64,000 bases of DNA from Microbacterium testaceum StLB037 (GTDB lineage Bacteria; Actinomycetota; Actinomycetes; Actinomycetales; Microbacteriaceae): assembly GCF_000202635.1 (NCBI RefSeq), contig NC_015125.1:1302001-1366000 (forward strand), written 5' to 3'. The notes under the pieces were generated by a model. That model searched no databases. It worked only from the letters and a program-made list of their open reading frames with translations, and had not been told where the DNA came from. The first letter of the stretch is position 1. The number at the start of each line of letters is the position of its first letter. Shown here piece by piece: positions 9,362 through 18,305 of the stretch. A program made the translations under genes and the position numbers.

Positions 9362-10573
9362 TCAGCCGCGAAAGCCCGCCGGGTTCGACAGCAGGTCGGC
9401 GAACGCCAGCTCGGCGGGGCCGACGAGCATGAGGCGCGAGCGCAGGTGGGCGCGTTCGAGACGGATCGTGCGACCCTCCGCACCGAGGGGATGGACGCGC
9501 ACCGCGTCGGCGAGACGCTCACGGCTCACCGAAAGCAGCGCGCCGAGGTAGCCGGAGAGCACGACCGTCTCGGGGCTGAACGCGTTGACGAAGTTCGTCA
9601 GGGCGATCGACAGCACCTCGACCTGCCGGGTGACCTCGGTCATCACGCGAGGGTTGCGCGCGACGCCGAGCTCGACGTCGAGCTCGTCCTCGTCGAGCTT
9701 GCGACGACCCAGGAGCGGTTCGAGGATGTCGAGGCTGACCTCGGCCTCGAGGCATCCGCGACGTCCGCACACGCAGCGCCGACCCCGGGGGTCGACGACC
9801 GTGTGACCCAGCTCGCCCGCGTAGCCGGACGTGCCGCGGAGGAGCGTGCCGTCGATGATGAGCCCGCCGCCGATGCTGTGCATCGCTCCGCCGAGGTAGA
9901 GCAGGTTGCCCACGCCCACGCCGACGCCGAAGCGTGACTCGGCGAGGGCTCCGATGCTCGCGTCGTTGCCGGCGGTGACCGGCATGCCCAGCTGATCGCT
10001 GAGGCGGGCGGCGACCGGGTCGCGCTTCCACCCGAGGGTCGGCGACACGAGGACGGAGCCGTTGGCGTTCACCAGGCCCGGCACCGCGAGCCCGGCACCC
10101 ACCACCCGGTAGTGACGGTCGATGTCGGCGCGCATGGCCTCGACCGAGGACTCCACGATCTGCACGAACCGGCGCGGTGAGGGCGGGCTCGCGGTGTCAT
10201 GGCGGAGCCGCGCGTGCACGACGCCGCCGAGCCCGACGAGGGCCACCGTCACCGCGTGCGGTTCGGCGCGGACGCTCAGGGCGGCGACGTGGTCTTCGGG
10301 CTCGATGTCGAGCGTGGGGCGGCCGACCTTGCCGGTGCGCTCCCCGCCGGGGGCTTCGCGCACGAGACCCAGCTCGGTGAGCTCCATGACCAGTCCGGTC
10401 ACGGTCGAGCGGTTCAAGCCCGTGGTGGCGCCGAGCTGCGCGCGTGAGAGCGCTCCCCGCGAGTGGAGGAGCGACAGCACGGACGCGAGGTTCTGCTGGC
10501 GGATCAGGTCGTTGGTCGTACGACCGGCCGGGGGTGCGAGCGGCGTCGCGGGCTCGAACACGGCAGGGGTCAT
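9362..10573 (-). CDS. ROK family transcriptional regulator
   Basis: Sugar-responsive regulator of 403 residues. An N-terminal winged helix (LSRAQLGATTGLNRSTVTGL, about 40-60) is followed by a sugar-kinase-like ROK domain with the zinc motif CVCGRRGCLE. It lies directly after a sugar ABC operon on the same strand but is separated from it by a strong terminator hairpin, so it probably has its own promoter. XylR/NagC-like regulation of the neighbouring importer is the natural inference. Confidence 0.92.
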   Translation of the reverse strand: MTPAVFEPATPLAPPAGRTTNDLIRQQNLASVLSLLHSRGALSRAQLGATTGLNRSTVTGLVMELTELGLVREAPGGERTGKVGRPTLDIEPEDHVAALSVRAEPHAVTVALVGLGGVVHARLRHDTASPPSPRRFVQIVESSVEAMRADIDRHYRVVGAGLAVPGLVNANGSVLVSPTLGWKRDPVAARLSDQLGMPVTAGNDASIGALAESRFGVGVGVGNLLYLGGAMHSIGGGLIIDGTLLRGTSGYAGELGHTVVDPRGRRCVCGRRGCLEAEVSLDILEPLLGRRKLDEDELDVELGVARNPRVMTEVTRQVEVLSIALTNFVNAFSPETVVLSGYLGALLSVSRERLADAVRVHPLGAEGRTIRLERAHLRSRLMLVGPAELAFADLLSNPAGFRG

Positions 10574-10632
10574 GAGGGGCGCACCTCCCCCATCATCCCA
10601 TCGGAGTCATCCGGACGAGAAACGCAGTGACG

Positions 10633-10671
10633 CGGATGGGGAGCGGGCCCCGGGGCCACGCTCCCCATCCG
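10633..10671 (-). terminator. Terminator of the ChvE-type sugar operon
   Basis: CGGATGGGGAGCG (10633-10645) pairs perfectly with CGCTCCCCATCCG (10659-10671); the loop itself is the palindrome GGCCCCGGGGCC. It starts two bases after the permease stop, separating it from the ROK gene. No U-tract is seen. Confidence 0.75.
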
Positions 10672-10672
10672 A

Positions 10673-11893
10673 TCACGCACCGCCGTTGCGCCGCTTGTTG
10701 AAGATGTCGAACGCGACGGCCAGCAGCAGGACGATGCCCTTGATGGCCATCTGCCAGGCGGCATCCACGCTCAGGATCGACAGACCCATGTTCAGCACGC
10801 CCATGACGAGACCACCGACCACGGCGCCGATGACGGTGCCGATACCGCCCTGGACGGCGGCACCACCGATGAACACGGCGGCGATGGCATCCAGTTCGTA
10901 GTTCTGACCGGCGGATGCCACGGCCCCGCCGGCGCGAGCCGTGCTGACCACGGCGGCCAGGCCCGCGAGCACACCCATGTTCACGAAGATGAAGAAGTTG
11001 ACCCACTTCGTCTTCACACCGCTCATCACGGCCGCGAACAGGTTGCCGCCCATCGCGTAGACGTGGCGACCGAAGGTCGTGCGGTTCAGCACGAACGTGT
11101 ACGCGAGCACGAGCACGGCGAGGATGATCAGCACGATCGGGGTGCCGTTGTACGCGGCGAGGGTGAAGGCGACCGCCATGATCGCCACCGCGGCGATGGC
11201 GTTCTTCGCCCAGAACGACCACGCGACCTCGCGGGGCAGCTCGAGGCGACGCAGTGTCGCCCGTGTCCGCAGCTGCTGCGCGATGAGCGCGACCACGGCG
11301 ACGAAGCCGAGCACGACCGTCAGGGAGTCCCAGACGCCGACGTACCCGAGGACCGGCGGCAACCACCCGGCGCCGATGGCCGTGAAGCCGTCGGGCAGGC
11401 CCGCGATGGTGCCACCGGTGAGCAGCACGAGCGTGAGACCGCGGAACAGCAGCATGCCCGCGAGCGTGACGATGAACGCGGGGATGCCGACGAAGGCGAC
11501 CCAGAAGCCCTGCCAGGCACCGACGACGGCGCCGACGGCGAGCGAGAGGATGACGGCCAGCCACCAGGGCAGCCCCCACTGGTTCATCGCGATGGCCGCG
11601 ATCGCGCCGACCATGGCGACCACCGAGCCGACCGACAGGTCGATGTGCCCGGCGATGATGACCATGACCATGCCGATCGCGAGGATCAGCACGTAGGCGT
11701 TCTGCTGGATGAGGTTGTTGACGTTGCCCGGCATCAGCAGGCGGCCGCCGGTGAGCACCTGGAACAGCACGATGATGATGACCAGGGCGGCGAGGATGCC
11801 GAACTGCCGGAAATTGATGCGGGACAGGATGCCGCGGCGGCGAGGACCCGGCTGGGTCGGCGCCTCGACCGTCTGAGTGGATGCGGTGGCCAT
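10673..11893 (-). CDS. Multiple sugar ABC permease, GguB/XylH/MmsB type
   Basis: Inner-membrane channel subunit, 406 residues with about ten or more hydrophobic segments. The family signature is clear: NVNNLIQQNAYVLILAIGMV followed by the EAA-like GHIDLSVGS loop, and later KGIVLLLAVAFDIFNKRR at the C-terminus. It is the last of three genes (binder, ATPase, permease). In this family one permease forms a homodimer that takes up xylose, galactose or arabinose with a ChvE-type binder. The substrate is inferred from family only. Confidence 0.93.
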   Translation of the reverse strand: MATASTQTVEAPTQPGPRRRGILSRINFRQFGILAALVIIIVLFQVLTGGRLLMPGNVNNLIQQNAYVLILAIGMVMVIIAGHIDLSVGSVVAMVGAIAAIAMNQWGLPWWLAVILSLAVGAVVGAWQGFWVAFVGIPAFIVTLAGMLLFRGLTLVLLTGGTIAGLPDGFTAIGAGWLPPVLGYVGVWDSLTVVLGFVAVVALIAQQLRTRATLRRLELPREVAWSFWAKNAIAAVAIMAVAFTLAAYNGTPIVLIILAVLVLAYTFVLNRTTFGRHVYAMGGNLFAAVMSGVKTKWVNFFIFVNMGVLAGLAAVVSTARAGGAVASAGQNYELDAIAAVFIGGAAVQGGIGTVIGAVVGGLVMGVLNMGLSILSVDAAWQMAIKGIVLLLAVAFDIFNKRRNGGA

Positions 11894-11898
11894 TGCTG

Positions 11899-13428
11899 TC
11901 AGTTCCTTCCGGCGGTCATGTGCCGCATGAGCGTCTCCTGGGTGGCATCCGCGCGGCTGACCTCGCCCGTGATGCGTCCCTCGGAGATGGTGTAGATGCG
12001 GTCGGAGAGGCCGATGACCTCGGGCAGCTCCGACGAGATGACGATGACGGCCTTCCCCTGAGCCGCGAGTTCGTTGATGATTCCGTAGATCTCGTACTTC
12101 GCGCCGACGTCGATGCCGCGGGTCGGCTCATCGAGGATGAGGACGTCGGGTCCGGTGAACATCCACTTCGACAGCACGACCTTCTGCTGGTTGCCGCCGG
12201 ACAGGCGTCCGGTGATCGCCGCGACGCTGGGTGCCTTGATGTTCATCTTGTAGCGGTACGAGTCGGCGACCTTGTACTCCCGGTACCGGTCGACCACGCC
12301 CAGACGGGCGAGGCGGGCGAGGGCGGATGCCGAGACGTTGACCTGGATGTCGCCGATGAGGTTGAGGCCGTACTTCTTGCGGTCCTCGGTGGCGTAGGCG
12401 ATGCCGTGCTTGATCGCCGCGTCGACCGTGCGGACGTCGATCTGCTGGCCGCTCTTGTAGACCTCGCCCGAGATGCCCGTGCCGTACATGCGGCCGAAGA
12501 TGCTCATCGCGAGCTCGGTGCGCCCGGCGCCCATGAGGCCCGCGAAACCGACGATCTCTCCCGCGCGCACCATGAACGAGGCGTTGTCGATGACGACGCG
12601 CTCGGTGTCGACGGGGTGGTGGACGGTCCAGTTCTCGACGCGGAACAGCTCGTCGCCGATGTCGGGCTCGCGCGGCGGGAACAGGCTGTTCAGGTCGCGG
12701 CCGACCATGGCGCGGATGATGCGACCCTCGTCGGTCTCGGGATCGTCGCGACGCATGGTCTCGATCGTGCGACCGTCGCGGATGATCGTGATGCGGTCGG
12801 CGATACGGAGCACCTCCTTCAGCTTGTGGCTGATGATGATGCAGGTGATGCCCTGGTCGCGCAGCTGGTCGATGAGGTCGAGCAGGTGGGCGGAGTCGTC
12901 GTCGTTCAGGGCCGCGGTGGGCTCGTCGAGGATGAGGAGCTTTACCTCCTTGGCCAGGGCCTTGGCGATCTCGACGAGCTGCTGCTTGCCGACGCCGATC
13001 TCGTAGATCTTCGTCGCGGGGCTCTCGCGCAAGCCGACGCGCTTGAGCAGTTCGGCGGCGGCGGTGTTCGTCGCGTTCCAGTCGATGACGCCGCGGCGGG
13101 CCTTCTCATTGCCGAGGAAGATGTTCTCCGCGATCGACAGGTACGGGCTGAGGGCCAGTTCCTGGTGGATGATCACGATGCCGGCGGCCTCGCTGTCGTT
13201 GATCGAGCGGAAGGCCACCTCCTTGCCCTCGAGCGTGATGGTGCCCTCGAAGCTCCCCGCCGGGTAGACCCCGCTGAGCACCTTCATGAGGGTGGACTTG
13301 CCGGCGCCGTTCTCGCCGCAGATCGCGTGGACTTCGCCGCGATGCACGTCGACCGAGACGTCGGCGAGAGCCGGGACGCCGTTGAACGACTTCGAGATCC
13401 CCGACATGCGCAGGATCGGTTCGGTCAT
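11899..13428 (-). CDS. Multiple sugar ABC ATP-binding protein, GguA/XylG/MmsA type
   Basis: Double-domain ATPase of 509 residues that powers the importer. The first Walker A is [16 protein letters not shown] and the second half carries [15 protein letters not shown] with [15 protein letters not shown]; as in other RbsA/XylG proteins the second site is degenerate ([12 protein letters not shown]). The start at 13428 lies 66 bases after the binder stop, with a strong hairpin between them. It ends five bases before the permease ATG. Confidence 0.95.
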   Translation of the reverse strand: MTEPILRMSGISKSFNGVPALADVSVDVHRGEVHAICGENGAGKSTLMKVLSGVYPAGSFEGTITLEGKEVAFRSINDSEAAGIVIIHQELALSPYLSIAENIFLGNEKARRGVIDWNATNTAAAELLKRVGLRESPATKIYEIGVGKQQLVEIAKALAKEVKLLILDEPTAALNDDDSAHLLDLIDQLRDQGITCIIISHKLKEVLRIADRITIIRDGRTIETMRRDDPETDEGRIIRAMVGRDLNSLFPPREPDIGDELFRVENWTVHHPVDTERVVIDNASFMVRAGEIVGFAGLMGAGRTELAMSIFGRMYGTGISGEVYKSGQQIDVRTVDAAIKHGIAYATEDRKKYGLNLIGDIQVNVSASALARLARLGVVDRYREYKVADSYRYKMNIKAPSVAAITGRLSGGNQQKVVLSKWMFTGPDVLILDEPTRGIDVGAKYEIYGIINELAAQGKAVIVISSELPEVIGLSDRIYTISEGRITGEVSRADATQETLMRHMTAGRN

Positions 13429-13452
13429 GGTTGTCCCTCCGTCAGGGATCGA

Positions 13453-13484
13453 GCGGCGGGGCGGGCCGAAGCCCGCCCCGCCGC
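13453..13484 (-). terminator. Intercistronic hairpin after the sugar binder
   Basis: A perfect 14-bp GC stem (GCGGCGGGGCGGGC, 13453-13466, with 13471-13484) closes on a CGAA loop. It lies between the binder stop and the ATPase start. In importer operons such hairpins protect or partly terminate the transcript so that the binding protein is made in excess; that role is inferred. Confidence 0.65.
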
Positions 13485-13494
13485 GAGGGGTGGA

Positions 13495-14613
13495 TCAGAG
13501 TCCGACGTCGGACGCCTTCAGGAAGCCCGAGTCGATGAGCTTCGACTGCACGTCGTCCTTGGTGACCACCTCGGGGGTCAGCAGGTACGACGGGACGACC
13601 TTCTTGCCGTTGTCGTAGGTCTTCTCGTCGTTGACCTCGACGGTCTTGCCGTCCTTGATCTCCTGGATCATCGTGAACACGCGGTCACCGAGGGCGCGGG
13701 TGTCCTTCCACACGGTCATCGCCTGAGCGCCGTCGAGGATCGCCTTGACGTTGGCCTTGTCGGCATCCTGGCCCGTGATGATCGGGTAGTCGGCGCCCGG
13801 GGTGTATCCGGCCGACTTCAGCGACGCCTCGATACCGATGGCGAGGCTGTCGTTGGGCGAGAGCACCACGTTGACCTTCTTGCCGTCGCCGTAGAACGAC
13901 GAGAGGCGGTTGTCCATCTCGGCCTGAGCCTTGTCGGACGCCCAGCCCTGGATGCCGATCGACGCCCACGCGTCGTCGTTCGCGGGCGACTTGCCGCTGG
14001 GGACGACCAGCTGGCCCTTGTCGACGTAGGGCTTCAGGACGTCCCACGCGCCGGCGAAGAAGAACTTCGCGTTGTTGTCGTCGGGGCTGCCGGCGAAGGG
14101 CTCGAGGTTGAAGGGGCCCTTGCCGTCCTTGAGGCCGAGCTGCGTCTCGATGTACTGGCCCTGGAGGGTGCCGACCTTGTAGTTGTCGAACGTGGCGTAG
14201 TAGTCGACGTTCTCGCTGCCGTTGATCAGGCGGTCGTAGGCGATGACCGTGGCGTTCTGCGCCTTGGCCTCCTGGAGCACCGGGCCCAGGGTCGAGCCGT
14301 CGATCGCGGCGATCACGAGGATCTTCGCGCCGCCCGAGATCTGGTTCTGGATCTGGCTGATCTGCTGGTCGGTCTTGTTGTCGGCGTACTGCAGGTCGAC
14401 GGTGCAGCCGGCGTCCTGGAGCTTCTTCTGGAGCTGCTCACCGTCGTTGATCCAGCGCTCGAGGCTGCGGGTCGGCATCGCGATGCCGACGTTGCACTCG
14501 GTGCCGCCGCTGGCGGCGTCGCCGCCTCCGGCGGGTGCGCGCTCGGCGCTGCACGCTCCGAGACCGACGGCGAGAGCGGCGATGGCCGCACCGGTCAGGA
14601 TTTTCTTCAGCAT
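13495..14613 (-). CDS. chvE: Multiple sugar-binding lipoprotein, ChvE type
   Basis: Extracellular binder of 372 residues with a signal peptide and lipobox (LAVGLGAC). After a glycine/alanine linker the periplasmic-binding-protein fold begins with CNVGIAMPTRSLERWINDG, followed by YADNKTDQQISQIQN and the AYDRLI segment, all very close to ChvE/XylF-type proteins. First gene of the operon binder-ATPase-permease. It stands divergent to nothing close; an AT-rich promoter region precedes it. ChvE proteins bind several aldoses, so the exact sugar is open. Confidence 0.92.
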   Translation of the reverse strand: MLKKILTGAAIAALAVGLGACSAERAPAGGGDAASGGTECNVGIAMPTRSLERWINDGEQLQKKLQDAGCTVDLQYADNKTDQQISQIQNQISGGAKILVIAAIDGSTLGPVLQEAKAQNATVIAYDRLINGSENVDYYATFDNYKVGTLQGQYIETQLGLKDGKGPFNLEPFAGSPDDNNAKFFFAGAWDVLKPYVDKGQLVVPSGKSPANDDAWASIGIQGWASDKAQAEMDNRLSSFYGDGKKVNVVLSPNDSLAIGIEASLKSAGYTPGADYPIITGQDADKANVKAILDGAQAMTVWKDTRALGDRVFTMIQEIKDGKTVEVNDEKTYDNGKKVVPSYLLTPEVVTKDDVQSKLIDSGFLKASDVGL

Positions 14614-14736
14614 GTGATCTGCGTTCCTCTCTGAACTGCAGGGACCCCCGTGGCCGTACCCGTGCCCTCCCCGGCACAGATCGGGTACGTCTTCGTCCCG
14701 GCTTCCTGGTGCCGTCGCAATTATGACGGCTCCGAA

Positions 14737-14765
14737 AAATTATCTAGCGGCGGGGGTTTTGTCTA
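14737..14765 (-). promoter_or_regulatory. Candidate promoter of the ChvE-type operon
   Basis: Minus-strand TAGACA (14765-14760), 17-base spacer and TAATTT (14742-14737) lie in a conspicuous AT-rich patch upstream of the binder gene. Another possible -10, GATAAT, overlaps it. The surrounding AT-rich bases are a likely place for a ROK-type operator. Confidence 0.35.
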
Positions 14766-14806
14766 TAGCCACGTCAAAATTCTTCCCCGCCGTGATCAGA
14801 CCGTGA

Positions 14807-15376
14807 TCAGCGCTCGTCGCGGTCTGCCCCGGACCACAGATCTCCGCACTCCACGAGGTCGGCGTTCTGCGTGATCAGGTAGGGACGTGCCCCGATGTCG
14901 CCCCGGACGGCGGCGCTGACGGCGTCCCAGTGCGCGCGGCCGATCAGCACGGGATGCCCCGGCACCCCGTCGTACACCGCCTGGGCGAGCGCGTCGGCCC
15001 GCGCCCGACGGACCAGGCGCGCGATCGCCGCAGGGTCGGCATCCGGTGTGTCGACCGGCATGATCACCGCGGCGGAAGCGGATCCGGATGCCGCGACCGC
15101 GAGGCTCGCGCGGACCGCGGCGGCGACTCCCGACGCCCAGTCCGGCACACGGACGATCGTGGCCTCGGGCGGAACGAGCGGGGCCGCCTCGTCGGCTGCC
15201 GCCCCGAGGGCGACGAGGATCTCGCCGCACCCGGCCGCGCGCAGAGCCCGGACCGCGAGGGCGACCCAGGGCGCGCCGGCCGGGGTGCGGGCGAGGGCCT
15301 TGGGGCCGCCGAATCGGCGGCCGGCCCCCGCGGCGAGGACCACTCCGCACGGCGGCTCGAGGGGTTCGGCGGGCAT
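14807..15376 (-). CDS. MobA-like nucleotidyltransferase (MocA family)
   Basis: 189 residues. The N-terminal CGVVLAAGAGRRFGGPKALA is the nucleotide-binding signature of molybdenum-cofactor cytidylyl/guanylyltransferases, and MPVDTPDADPAAIARL gives the metal-binding Asp. Such enzymes convert molybdopterin to the dinucleotide form used by xanthine dehydrogenase-like hydroxylases. It is divergent to xdhC with only 51 bases between, which fits a role in molybdo-hydroxylase maturation. ATG 15376 is preferred; GTG 15382 is possible. No molybdo-hydroxylase gene lies in the window. Confidence 0.82.
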   Translation of the reverse strand: MPAEPLEPPCGVVLAAGAGRRFGGPKALARTPAGAPWVALAVRALRAAGCGEILVALGAAADEAAPLVPPEATIVRVPDWASGVAAAVRASLAVAASGSASAAVIMPVDTPDADPAAIARLVRRARADALAQAVYDGVPGHPVLIGRAHWDAVSAAVRGDIGARPYLITQNADLVECGDLWSGADRDER

Positions 15377-15427
15377 GGTCACGACAGCGTAGCGTGCGCG
15401 AAACACGCCCCGACTACCGTCGCGTCC

Positions 15428-16384
15428 ATGCTCGATCTGGCCGCCGACCTGGTGCCGCTGCTCGACGCGGGAGTGCCCGTCGCCGCGGTCACGGTCACCG
15501 CCGTCGTCCGCAGCGCACCGCGCGGCGTGGGGGCCACGCTGGCCGTCACGCGCGATGCCCGCGTGATCGGCTCGATCTCGGGCGGCTGCGTCGAGAGCGA
15601 CGCCGTGATGCTCGGACTCGACGCCCTGCGCACGGGCGCCGTGCGGCGCGCGCGCTTCGGATTCTCGGACGACGGCGTCGTCACCCCGATCGCCGCGGGA
15701 CTCGCGTGCGGCGGGGCGGTGGACGTGGTGGCGTACCCGATCGACGGCGCCGCGGTGCGGGCGGCCTTGGGGGACGCCCGCGCCGGCCGGGAGGCGACGC
15801 TCCGCCTCGACCTCGACGGCGAGCCGCTCGAACTGCACCGACCGGCCCTGCCGCGGCTGATCGTGCTCGGAGCGGGCGAGCACGCCGCCGCCCTCTGCCG
15901 CCTCGGCGCCGCCGCGGGCTTCGCCGTGACCGTCTGCGACGACTGGGCGCTTCTGGTCACGCGCGAACGGTTCCCGGATGCCACCGAGCTCGTCGTCGCG
16001 GCCCCCCACGACTACCTCGCCACCCTCGACTCGCCCGACGCCCGCACCGCGGTGTGCGTGCTCACGCACGACGAGCGCCTCGATGTCCCCGCGCTGCGCA
16101 CCGCCCTGCGGATGCCCGTCGGCTTCGTCGGGGCGATGGGAGCACGCGCGACGGTCGCGCGGCGCGCGATGCTCCTGCGCTCCGCCGGAGTCACGGATGC
16201 CGAGCTCTCGCGCCTGCACTCCCCTCTCGGCCTCGACCTCGGCGGCGCCACCCCGGAGGAGACGGCGCTGTCGGTGATCGCCGAGATCGTGGCATCCCGG
16301 AACTCCGCCGACGCGAGACCGCTCCGCGATGGACGCGGTCCCCTGCGGCAGAGGGACGACGCGTGCGCGGTGAGGAGCGCGTGA
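15428..16384 (+). CDS. XdhC/CoxI family protein
   Basis: Maturation factor that binds sulfurated molybdenum cofactor and helps insert it into xanthine dehydrogenase-like enzymes. 318 residues. The N-terminal XdhC domain has VTVTAVVRSAPRGVGATLAV and SISGGCVESD; the C-terminal Rossmann domain has LIVLGAGEHAAALCRLG and VGFVGAMGARATVARR. Its stop overlaps the next GTG. Partner hydroxylase subunits are absent nearby, so the target enzyme must be elsewhere in the genome. Confidence 0.88.
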   Translation: MLDLAADLVPLLDAGVPVAAVTVTAVVRSAPRGVGATLAVTRDARVIGSISGGCVESDAVMLGLDALRTGAVRRARFGFSDDGVVTPIAAGLACGGAVDVVAYPIDGAAVRAALGDARAGREATLRLDLDGEPLELHRPALPRLIVLGAGEHAAALCRLGAAAGFAVTVCDDWALLVTRERFPDATELVVAAPHDYLATLDSPDARTAVCVLTHDERLDVPALRTALRMPVGFVGAMGARATVARRAMLLRSAGVTDAELSRLHSPLGLDLGGATPEETALSVIAEIVASRNSADARPLRDGRGPLRQRDDACAVRSA

Positions 16385-17679
16385 ACGCTCTCGTGGTGCG
16401 CGGCGCGGTCGCGGTGGTCGACGGCACCGGACGCGTGCACACGGACGACGTCGTGTGCGTCGACGGCGTGATCGTCGAGGGTGCCGCTCCCGCGGGGGCG
16501 ACGGTCGTGGAGGCCACGGGCTGCGTCGTCACCGCGGGTCTCGTGAACGCCCACCACCACCTGCTGCAGACGGCGTTCCGGACGCTGCCCGGCACCCGCG
16601 GCATCCCGATGCGGGAGTGGCTGCCGGCGATGGCGGCGGCCTACACGGCCGCGGGGGTCGACCCCGAGCTGACCGGTCTCGCCGCGCGCGCGGGACTGGC
16701 CGAAGCCCTGCTGAGCGGCGTCACCACCGTCGCCGATCACCACCTCACCTGGCCGAGCGGCGCCGACACCGTGGGTATGGCGCGGGCCGCGGCGGAGGCA
16801 GCCGCCGGGCTCGGCGCGCGCCTCGTGTTCGTCCGGGGAGCCGCGCGCGACGACCCCCAGGAGGCGGCGGCCTCGGCCGACGCGATCGTGCGGGCGCTGG
16901 TCCCGGGTGCGCCGGGCGGGGTCTCGGAGGACGGGATGCTGCAGGTCGCCGTCGGACCCGCCGGGGTGCACAGCGACCCCCGCGAGACGTTCGAGCTGCT
17001 GGGTGAGGTCGCGCGGGAACACGGCCTGCGCCGGCGGACCCAGGCCAACGAGGTCGTCGACGTCGAGATCGCGGTCGAGCGCTACGGCGCGCGTCCGCTC
17101 GACCTCCTCGAGGAGTGGGGCTGGCTCTCCCCCGACGTGACGCTCGCGCACCTGTGCGACGTGACCGACGACGAGATCGCCCGGGTCGCGGCATCCGGGG
17201 CCTCCGCCACCCATGCACCGGGCTGCGACGTGCCGATGGGCTGGGGCGTCGCTCCGGTCCGCCGACTGCTCGACGCGGACATCGCCGTGGGCCTCGGAAC
17301 GAGCGGCGGGGGCAGCAACGACGCGGGACACCTGCTCGCGGACGCGCGCCTGGCGATGCAGGTCTCGGCTCTCGTGGGGCCGCAGCTGCCGGCATCCGAG
17401 GTCCTGTCCCTGGCGACCGCGGGCTCTGCGGACGGTCTGGGGCGGTCGGAACTGGGACGTCTGACCCCGGGAGCCGCCGCCGACATCTGTCTGTGGGACG
17501 TATCGGGAGTGGCGGATGCCGGTGTCGCCGACCCCGTGGCGGGACTCCTGTGGGCGTCGCCCGGGCGTCGCCCACGCACGGTCGTCGTGCGGGGACGGGT
17601 CGTCGTCGACGAGGGGCGCCTGGTCTCCGCCGACGAGGACGAGATCGTCGCGCGGCTGTTCGAGAGGGTGGGACGATGA
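16381..17679 (+). CDS. Amidohydrolase, 8-oxoguanine/guanine deaminase-like, with altered metal site
   Basis: 432 residues of the cytosolic aminohydrolase family (guanine, 8-oxoguanine, triazine enzymes). The N-terminal metal pair is intact (GLVNAHHHLLQTAF). Later motifs depart from the family: the usual HTHLAE is RTQANE, the AHCVHL region is AHLCDV, and the Asp of the usual GVDGSASND loop is Ser in GLGTSGGGSND, although the rest of that loop and GHLLADARLAMQ fit well. Either the metal site is different or the protein is not a standard deaminase. GTG start overlaps the xdhC stop (GTGA). Confidence 0.78.
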   Translation: MNALVVRGAVAVVDGTGRVHTDDVVCVDGVIVEGAAPAGATVVEATGCVVTAGLVNAHHHLLQTAFRTLPGTRGIPMREWLPAMAAAYTAAGVDPELTGLAARAGLAEALLSGVTTVADHHLTWPSGADTVGMARAAAEAAAGLGARLVFVRGAARDDPQEAAASADAIVRALVPGAPGGVSEDGMLQVAVGPAGVHSDPRETFELLGEVAREHGLRRRTQANEVVDVEIAVERYGARPLDLLEEWGWLSPDVTLAHLCDVTDDEIARVAASGASATHAPGCDVPMGWGVAPVRRLLDADIAVGLGTSGGGSNDAGHLLADARLAMQVSALVGPQLPASEVLSLATAGSADGLGRSELGRLTPGAAADICLWDVSGVADAGVADPVAGLLWASPGRRPRTVVVRGRVVVDEGRLVSADEDEIVARLFERVGR

Positions 17680-18305
17680 CGACCATGGCTCCTGCGACGT
17701 CGGTCGATGACTCCCCCACCGGTGACGAAAGGCTCGGGGCGCGCGTGCGGGGACTCCGCAAGGCCCGCGGGCTCACCCTCACGCAGCTCGCGGAGGCCGC
17801 CGCGCTGTCGCACCCCTTCCTCAGCCAGCTCGAGCGCGGCCTCGCGCGGCCGAGCATGGCGAGCCTCGAACGTCTCGCGCGAGCCCTCGGCACGAGCCGG
17901 GTCGAGCTGATCGCGGCCTCGGAACCGCGCCGCGCCGACGCGGACGCGGAGCCGTCGTTCGTGCTCGCCGACGAGGGCGCGATCGGGCCGTACGCCGAGG
18001 GCACCGCGCGCCTGCTCGCGGACGGACCGCGACGGTTCGAGCCCCTCGAGTTCTCGGGGTCGAACGCCGAGGCGGGCGACCATTACGTGCACGAGGAGGA
18101 CGAGTTCCTCACCGTGCTCGAGGGGACGATCGTGATCTCGTTCGGACTCTTCGGCGAACGGCGGCTCTCGGTGGGCGACTCGGTCTACTGCCGCTCCGGC
18201 ACTCCGCACCGCTGGCACTCGCCGGACGGATCGCCGTACCGGCTGCTGATCGTCAAGGAACTCGTGCACGGCTCGGTGGACGACACACCCCAGGGAGACA
18301 CATGA
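17676..18305 (+). CDS. XRE-cupin transcriptional regulator
   Basis: 209 residues. An N-terminal helix-turn-helix (LGARVRGLRKARGLTLTQLA, then LSHPFLSQLERGLARPSMAS) is joined to a C-terminal cupin (HYVHEEDEFLTVLEGTIVIS and HRWHSPDGSPYRLLIVKEL). Regulators of this layout sense small catabolites or amines. It overlaps both neighbours by four bases, so it is translated with the operon it probably controls. Confidence 0.92.
   Translation: MTTMAPATSVDDSPTGDERLGARVRGLRKARGLTLTQLAEAAALSHPFLSQLERGLARPSMASLERLARALGTSRVELIAASEPRRADADAEPSFVLADEGAIGPYAEGTARLLADGPRRFEPLEFSGSNAEAGDHYVHEEDEFLTVLEGTIVISFGLFGERRLSVGDSVYCRSGTPHRWHSPDGSPYRLLIVKELVHGSVDDTPQGDT

Noticed and set aside
11881..14634. Very long plus-strand open frame opposite the sugar ABC operon
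   Set aside because: Its predicted residues are Asp/Val/Gly/Arg-rich shadow of GC-rich codons, while the minus strand encodes clear ABC proteins across the same bases.
14807..16219. MocA-like gene read as a 470-residue fusion
   Set aside because: The extra N-terminal part is antisense to xdhC, which has clear family motifs on the plus strand.
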